DNA from: Burkholderiaceae bacterium
Lineage (GTDB): Bacteria; Pseudomonadota; Gammaproteobacteria; Burkholderiales; Burkholderiaceae
NCBI GenBank assembly: GCA_028871175.1
Contig: JAGWNU010000011.1
Span: 1-38,314, forward strand
Length of the DNA: 38,314 nucleotides
Reading direction: 5' to 3'
Part shown: one piece after another, positions 33,694 to 38,314 of the stretch
Layout of the letters: every line of letters starts with the position of its first letter
Position numbering within the stretch: the stretch's first letter is position 1
Position numbers and translations under genes: made by a program
Notes under the pieces: generated by a model
Database searches by the model: none
The model's input: the letters and a program-made list of their open reading frames with translations, nothing else
Told to the model about the DNA's origin: nothing

Positions 33694-34143
33694 TCAGTGA
33701 CGTGCGGTGGGCCAAAGAACATCCGGGGCCTCTCCAAGGGCTTCGGCAATTGCATGGCGAACGCGCCTCGCCCCCTTGCCCGCGATAGAAGAGGAAAGCA
33801 GTTGCGGCGTGACCCCAACCAAGCCCAGTTTGTCTGAGAGCTCGCGCAACGTCACGTTGCCGAAGCGCTCGTTGAGAAGGTGCCTTACGAGAGGAACGTA
33901 ACCAGGAAGTTCGCGGGGATCAACCGTCGCCTGCGCCGTTTGGCTCCTTGATTCCCGTTCTTCTGAATGGAGGGATAAGCCGATCCGTTGAGGAAGGCCC
34001 TCGTCCGATATGGATCGTCCCAAATTCAACAACGCTTCAGCTATGTTCCGCCCAGTGCTGGAGCACATCGCCTCTGGCGCCACCAACACCGTGAAATAGT
34101 GCCCGTTCTCTTGGTACAACTCGACCTTGCAAATCAAATCCAT
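33694..34143 (-). CDS. HicB-like N-domain plus HTH protein, no toxin partner seen
   Basis: A 149-aa protein. Residues 1-50 look like the HicB antitoxin fold (YQENGHYFTVLVAPEAMCSS followed by NIAEALLNLGRSISDEG). Residues ~85-149 are helical with an XRE/Ner-like HTH (TLRELSDKLGLVGVTPQLLS) and the family-type end ALGEAPDVLWPTARH. A HicA toxin gene is not visible on either side, so it is more likely a stand-alone regulator or a phage-derived repressor. Fold assignment is by eye. Confidence 0.6.
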   Translation of the reverse strand: MDLICKVELYQENGHYFTVLVAPEAMCSSTGRNIAEALLNLGRSISDEGLPQRIGLSLHSEERESRSQTAQATVDPRELPGYVPLVRHLLNERFGNVTLRELSDKLGLVGVTPQLLSSSIAGKGARRVRHAIAEALGEAPDVLWPTARH

Positions 34144-34825
34144 ACTGGTATCGGCACCAAATCGAATCAGGCTTTTTTATTATTCTCCGACGTAGAAACC
34201 CCGACCTCCCCGCCGCTGCTGACCGCCAAAACCCGCGGCGCAGGTAGCGCCACGGGATTGGAGACAGCCAAAGGCATGAGACCCCCCCACTCTTCAGATA
34301 AGCGTGAATCGTTCTTATCTTGCTTGCATCAACCTTGGGTTGATGCTGACCTGCAAATCAGCGCCGGTGCAACATCGCCAAACCCCGAACCCGAAAGACG
34401 TCAAATCCCGTCCACGAATCGGTCCTGGCCTACGGCGGCTAGATGGCTTGCAGGCATCCCCGTTCTTCTTCCCGCTTTGCTCTCGTGGCAATACGCGGGC
34501 GCTGAACATTCTTGTCCGGCATGACGCTGACGCGACATACGCATCCTGACGGTAACAGACGTGGCACGGATTGGCACCCTGCTAATCAGAGGGCAGATAT
34601 CTGCCCTGCGGCTGACACTCCGACCGTCCACTCATACCCGGCTGGCCACCTCGCCTGTCGGGCCAACGAATCCGACGGTCGGAAAATGGTGGCAAAATCA
34701 AACGACGGCAGGCCCGTGCAAACGTGTGCCATTGCCGACGATTACAGCCATGTCCGATAATGAATATTGAGATATTGGCGACCGACCATCGATTATCTTG
34801 TAGTGCAATCAAAAGCGGGCAGACC
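34144..34825. other. Structured intergenic region without a clear gene
   Basis: No convincing gene is seen. It holds two perfect palindromes: GCATCAACC-TTG-GGTTGATGC (34326-34346) and AGGGCAGAT/ATCTGCCCT (34590-34607), plus a promoter candidate for the downstream regulator. Short open frames here are low in protein-like content. Confidence 0.6.
34767..34796 (+). promoter_or_regulatory. Putative promoter of the PAS-LuxR gene
   Basis: TTGAGA (34767-34772), 18-bp spacer and GATTAT (34791-34796) lie 29 bp ahead of ATG 34826. This supports that start over ATG 34760, which lies upstream of the promoter. Confidence 0.4.
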
Positions 34826-35410
34826 ATGGAAGTCCTCAATGAAGTGAGCGCGATCGCCTTGGCTGATAGTCTTCCGGACGCTGTCTTCCTGGTGGACGAG
34901 GTCGGGCGGATTCGTTACGCGAATTCAGTGTGGGAAGACCTCCTTGGATATCAGCCATCCTCGCTTGTCGGCCAATTCGTTCTCGAGCTCGTGTCGCCGG
35001 ACGACCGCGACAGAACGCGAACGGAAGCGGGGCGCGTTCGGGCAGGCGCCAAGCGCACCGGCTTCGAGAATCGCTATCGGCACCAGCGTGGCGCCGATGT
35101 TCACCTATCGTGGTCGGCGCAGTGGAGCACGGAACATCGGTTGCGCATTGGCGTGGCACGCGATGTCACCGCACTGCGGACGCCGTCCGAGCTTAGCCAT
35201 CTCGCGCAACTGAAGGCGCATCTGGCACCTCACGAATGCAAGGTGCTGCACCTGTTGTTGACCGAGGCCGCGGAAAAACAGATCGCGGACCAGCTTGGCC
35301 TTGCCACTTCGACCACCCACTCTTACATCACCAGCATCTATCGCAAATTCGGCGTGCGTGGCCGCGCGGGGCTGATGAGCCTTTGGCTTCAAGAGATGCT
35401 GAAACACTGA
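34826..35410 (+). CDS. PAS-LuxR transcription regulator
   Basis: A 194-aa protein. Residues ~10-120 form a PAS domain (LPDAVFLVDEVGRIRYANSV and YQPSSLVGQFVLELVSPDD). Residues ~130-190 form a LuxR-type HTH (LAPHECKVLHLLLTEAAEKQ and STTHSYITSIYRKFGVRGRA). No receiver domain or Cys/His haem site is obvious, so the PAS domain probably binds a small ligand or senses redox state directly. Neighbour genes are unrelated. ATG 34826 is chosen from the promoter position. Confidence 0.85.
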   Translation: MEVLNEVSAIALADSLPDAVFLVDEVGRIRYANSVWEDLLGYQPSSLVGQFVLELVSPDDRDRTRTEAGRVRAGAKRTGFENRYRHQRGADVHLSWSAQWSTEHRLRIGVARDVTALRTPSELSHLAQLKAHLAPHECKVLHLLLTEAAEKQIADQLGLATSTTHSYITSIYRKFGVRGRAGLMSLWLQEMLKH

Positions 35411-35794
35411 CGCGGTCGGCATGGCTTTGCCAACGCATCGGTATAGATCATCAGATTGTCGTCGGGAAAGGATGCGCCCCGGCTGGAGGCGTTGCCGGGT
35501 GTCGCCCGCTTCGAGCGCATCGGCAATCGAGGATTGGCGGCCCATCGTGAGACATGACCGCTCACCGCGACACTGCCGCCCCCCAGAGCCGCCCCTCATA
35601 AGGGGAGGCGTCGCTCCGGATGGACTCCAGCCCTGGAGCCCGCAACATGGCGTATGTGACAGGATCTTGTCACAGCTTGCGTGTCATTTGGCGCGGCGGC
35701 GAGACAGCTCCCCCGCCGTCTCGCCACGTGCAGCCAGATGGCTGCGTTTATCCCTTCGACTACCGCCTCCATCCAACCGTTGGATTGAGGGCAA
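35411..35794. other. Intergenic stretch with an operator-like dyad
   Basis: No gene is supported. TGTGACA and TGTCACA (35655-35674) form a perfect 7-bp-arm dyad over six bases, like an operator. A smaller hairpin CCCCT-cata-AGGGG (35592-35605) might end the PAS-LuxR transcript but lacks a T-run. Confidence 0.5.
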
Positions 35795-36250
35795 TCACGC
35801 CTGGGGCTTTGCGGGGCGGCCGGTCTTGACCGACTCGACGCTTGCCACTGCCGCAAGCAGCCGCTTTGCGGGGAGCGATCCCAGCAAGGCGAGACCAGCG
35901 CGCAGCAGTTCGCTTTTCTTGACCTTCTGCCCGCCAGCGAGACACCGGTCCTTCAGTTCGGCCAGCTTTCGATAGTCCTCTTCGGGCATCGTGAAACTGT
36001 CACGTATGACCTTGGCCTTTTTCGGTTTTTTGTCGGACGACGCTTCCGGCAGGTTCACCACATCATTGGCGCGCTTCCCCTTCTTTGCGTTCTGCTCGCG
36101 TGCGGCAGGCGCTGCCTCCGCCTTTGACGTGCTGGCGTTCGACGCTCGTGCATCCGTGCTCCGTGCAGATTTGGTGCGGGCAGCCTTCCTTGCAGCGCTG
36201 GTGGACGCGGGCTGATCCGTTGTCGCTTGCTTGGCCATGTCAAGATCCAT
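35795..36250 (-). CDS. Lys/Ala-rich putative DNA-binding protein (histone-like N-terminus)
   Basis: A 151-aa protein. Residues 1-80 are low-complexity Ala/Lys/Arg/Ser/Thr like bacterial H1-type tails. Residues ~82-151 are ordered (IRDSFTMPEEDYRKLAELKD, then KKSELLRAGLALLGSL), consistent with a ribbon-helix-helix-like module. It is likely a nucleoid or regulatory protein. ATG 36250 has AAGGAG seven bases ahead. The function is inferred from composition only. Confidence 0.7.
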   Translation of the reverse strand: MDLDMAKQATTDQPASTSAARKAARTKSARSTDARASNASTSKAEAAPAAREQNAKKGKRANDVVNLPEASSDKKPKKAKVIRDSFTMPEEDYRKLAELKDRCLAGGQKVKKSELLRAGLALLGSLPAKRLLAAVASVESVKTGRPAKPQA

Positions 36251-36440
36251 TTCCCAACTCCTTTTTCTGATCGTCCGGAAAACAGTATATACAGTTTCCG
36301 TTGCGCCAGAATCCGGGTACGCCGATCCGACCTCAGTGCGCCAAGGGCCTGCGAAGAACAAACGGCGTGACGCGCGGCTTTTGCGGAATCGGTTGCGTAC
36401 TACCCGACCTGATCGACATGCGAGAGCGCCATGTCCAAGG

Positions 36441-37301
36441 CTACAGGTGGAGGCGCCGCAGAGCGGTAATGGCCGCGCGCCGCTTCGCCTTCTTCTCCTT
36501 TTTCAGCCACCGCACGAACATTTCGTGGGCTGTCGCGTACTCGGGGCTGACGGGAACACGCGCGAGGTAGCTTGCACCGACAACTACATCGTTCAGTTCT
36601 CCGAGGGCGTCCTGAAGCTGTTCAAGCCGCCGAATCCGTTTGATGTCCTTTTTGCCAAGCACCGGCGAGAAGAACTCAAGCAGGTAACGCAGACGCTTGA
36701 TCTGGATGCGCGTCTGATGCAATTCCTGCAAGCCGCCGCGGGACGCGCGACGAAGCGCCTTGGCGACCCGCCTGGAAGCGTCCGCAATGCTGGCGTGCGC
36801 AAGTTTCCCGAGCGTCTCACCGTTCTCCGGCACCGCCTGGGCCGTCCGCGCCGTCGCTTCGGCGAAGGTGATCATCAGCTTATCCGGCTCAAGGCTGTTG
36901 AAGGCGGTGCGGCTTTCGGCCCGGGCACGTTGCCTGAGGTCTTCCAACGCTTCGAGCAGGATCAATGCGGTCGGTTGGCTTGGCGGAACCGCGGCACGCA
37001 GCAGCACGTTGATGATGATGTCCCAGTTCCTCGGAGGCCCGATTTGTGCCGCGACATCGCCGAGCCGGTCTCGCCATTCGTCGGCCAGCGCCTTCGATAA
37101 CGGTTGCCGATAGGCCCATAGCAGCGCCCTCAGCCGGCGGATCGCGACTCTGAGTTGATGGCCGATCTCGGGATCGTTGCTCAGCAGATACTCTGGCGCG
37201 CAGCGCTCGAATGCCGCGATCTCAGGCGCAGCCAGCCGAGCGAACATCGCAAGGGCCGGTGCATCTGCATGCAAAGAGGAGGATGCGGCGGGATGGGTCA
37301 T
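36441..37301 (-). CDS. CHAD-domain protein
   Basis: A 286-aa all-helical protein with the CHAD signature: conserved His/Arg in EIGHQLRVAIRRLRALLWAY, then DRLGDVAAQIGPPRNWD and LHQTRIQIKRLRYLLEFF. CHAD domains bind inorganic polyphosphate through these basic residues. No CYTH (polyphosphate/triphosphate enzyme) domain is fused here. It stands alone on its strand. A polyphosphate-granule-linked role is the best guess. Confidence 0.9.
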   Translation of the reverse strand: MTHPAASSSLHADAPALAMFARLAAPEIAAFERCAPEYLLSNDPEIGHQLRVAIRRLRALLWAYRQPLSKALADEWRDRLGDVAAQIGPPRNWDIIINVLLRAAVPPSQPTALILLEALEDLRQRARAESRTAFNSLEPDKLMITFAEATARTAQAVPENGETLGKLAHASIADASRRVAKALRRASRGGLQELHQTRIQIKRLRYLLEFFSPVLGKKDIKRIRRLEQLQDALGELNDVVVGASYLARVPVSPEYATAHEMFVRWLKKEKKAKRRAAITALRRLHL

Positions 37302-37678
37302 CGTCGTTGCTTACCGAGATCGGCGCACCGTTTGCAGCGAGCGGCTCAATCTCTCAATCGAATCCATGCGGGTGGCTTGCTGCTGCGCGTGCGGCCTCAG
37401 CGGCCCATGGTGAGGCGGACTGAAGCCAGATGCATTGGTCACAAGACTGTAAGCCAACTCTAGCCGAGGCCTTGACATCGGCCTTGACGCCTATCAACCG
37501 CGAACACAGGACGGACGCCGAGGACTGTCGCGTCCATCCAGACCGAGCGACCTACGCAGCATGTCTCTCTGCAGCAATCGAGCACTGCTACCAATTCTCT
37601 CAAGTGACGCGCAGATCGGCCGATATCAGAACGTCACGGCGAACACCTTGCCACGCCGACGTTGCCATCCAACACGCA
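37302..37678. other. Intergenic region ahead of the chemoreceptor gene
   Basis: It separates the leftward CHAD gene from the rightward chemoreceptor gene and contains the sigma-28 promoter below. No coding region is supported; short open frames overlap on both strands. Confidence 0.6.
37600..37626 (+). promoter_or_regulatory. Sigma-28 (FliA) promoter
   Basis: TCAAGT, 13 bases, then GCCGATAT matches the flagellar sigma-28 pattern TAAAGT-N13-GCCGATAA with two changes. It lies 52 bp ahead of the chemoreceptor ATG, so the gene is probably expressed with the late flagellar set. Confidence 0.8.
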
Positions 37679-38314
37679 ATGAAACTGTCGACCAAACTGC
37701 CCTTAGCCTTTGGACTCGCTCTGACACTCATATTGTCCGGAGCCATCTACGGCATCGCCTCGCTCAACCACTCCATCGTCGAGTACAACACCACGGTACA
37801 GGCTCGCGTGGCCGACGAGCGTGCGGTGACGAACATGCTCGTGACCTTCAAGACGCAGGTGCAGGAATGGAAAGACACGCTCCTGCGCGGTGAGGACCCC
37901 GTCAAGCTCGATAAATACTGGGGCGCCTTCCTGAAGGGAGAACAGGATGTGGCTGACCAGGCAAAGGCACTGCAGCACTCGCTGCCGCCCGGCAAGAGTC
38001 GAGACCTGATCCAGCAATTTTCCGCAGCCCACATCGCCATGGGCACCGGCTACCGTAAGGGCCACGATATGTTCGTCGCCGCATCGTTCGATCCCACGGT
38101 GGGCGACAAGATCGTGGCAGGCGTGGACCGTGAGCCGGCGCGCCTGCTGGATGAGGCGGCCCAGGAAATTGCAAAGGAGAGCGCGGCCATCTCGGCCAAG
38201 ACGGCCGAAGCGGCGCATACCGCCCTTCTGGTCAGCTCCGTACTGATGTTCGCAGCGTTCGGACTGGGACTGTCCGGCGCCTTTGTGTTCAGCCGGACCA
38301 TTACCCGGCCGCTC
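37679..38314 (+). CDS. Methyl-accepting chemotaxis protein, N-terminal part
   Basis: The frame from ATG 37679 stays open to the window edge (212 codons). A first membrane segment (LPLAFGLALTLILSGAIYGI) precedes a helical ~150-residue periplasmic sensor with a conserved-type AHIAMGTGYRKG stretch, then a second membrane segment (LVSSVLMFAAFGLGLSGAFV) and the start of HAMP (SRTITRPL). The signalling domain lies outside the window. The promoter type and layout support an MCP. Confidence 0.9.
   Translation, partial: MKLSTKLPLAFGLALTLILSGAIYGIASLNHSIVEYNTTVQARVADERAVTNMLVTFKTQVQEWKDTLLRGEDPVKLDKYWGAFLKGEQDVADQAKALQHSLPPGKSRDLIQQFSAAHIAMGTGYRKGHDMFVAASFDPTVGDKIVAGVDREPARLLDEAAQEIAKESAAISAKTAEAAHTALLVSSVLMFAAFGLGLSGAFVFSRTITRPL

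Noticed and set aside
1-38314. CRISPR arrays, tRNA or rRNA genes, serine resolvase gene
   Set aside because: No spaced direct repeats, no cloverleaf with acceptor/T-loop pattern and no rRNA-like stretch were seen; no serine-recombinase sequence occurs.

Overview
The window is GC-rich DNA that looks like a metal-tolerant Burkholderiaceae bacterium (Cupriavidus or Ralstonia type). This is inferred from the kinds of lead, copper/silver and RND efflux modules and from codon use; no rRNA or other species marker is present. The dominant object is a complete Tn3-family transposon of about 32 kb (positions 2-32045). Near-identical 38-42 bp terminal inverted repeats bound it. The window opens one base before the left end, so only 6.3 kb of right-flank host DNA is visible.

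Transposon layout. The left end carries a second degenerate copy of the terminal repeat, a terminator and tnpT (leftward). Right of tnpT lies a compact site made of an inverted repeat over the tnpT promoter and a core-like inverted repeat, which resembles a cointegrate-resolution site. A decayed zone follows (1.7-2.8 kb) with a short orphan ORF, a CzcI-like remnant and a small exported-peptide gene broken by an in-frame TAG. Next comes a pbr-type lead island: ydcF, uppP/pbrB, lspA/pbrC and pbrA leftward; merR-type pbrR and the cytochrome c/FTR1 fusion pbrT rightward; a perfect 21-bp MerR-type operator lies between pbrA and pbrR. Then comes a divergent module: response regulator, histidine kinase and MFS transporter leftward, and a three-part RND pump rightward, with an 11-bp-period direct-repeat operator between them. 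A beta-propeller-like/TPR gene and a 64-aa ORF separate this from a cusDCBAF-like copper/silver operon. The right end has tnpS (tyrosine recombinase, rightward) and tnpA (DDE transposase, leftward). tnpT and tnpS, which are divergent neighbours in Tn4651-type elements, are here 26 kb apart with all the resistance cargo between them.

How it works together. PbrA exports Pb/Cd/Zn to the periplasm, and UppP/LspA/YdcF-like envelope proteins probably help immobilise or tolerate it. PbrT may take metal up. CusCBA with CusF and a CusF-like domain on CusB expels Cu(I)/Ag(I). The middle RND pump lacks two of the three CusA methionines and has an unknown substrate, probably sensed by the adjacent two-component system.

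Right flank (32046-38314). The transposon sits in the 5' end of an SRAP (YedK/HMCES-type) gene, cutting off the segment that should carry catalytic Cys2. Then follow an exported glutathione-peroxidase-like gene, a HicB-like/HTH gene, a structured intergenic region, a PAS-LuxR regulator, a Lys/Ala-rich putative DNA-binding protein, a CHAD protein and the start of a chemoreceptor gene with a good sigma-28 promoter.
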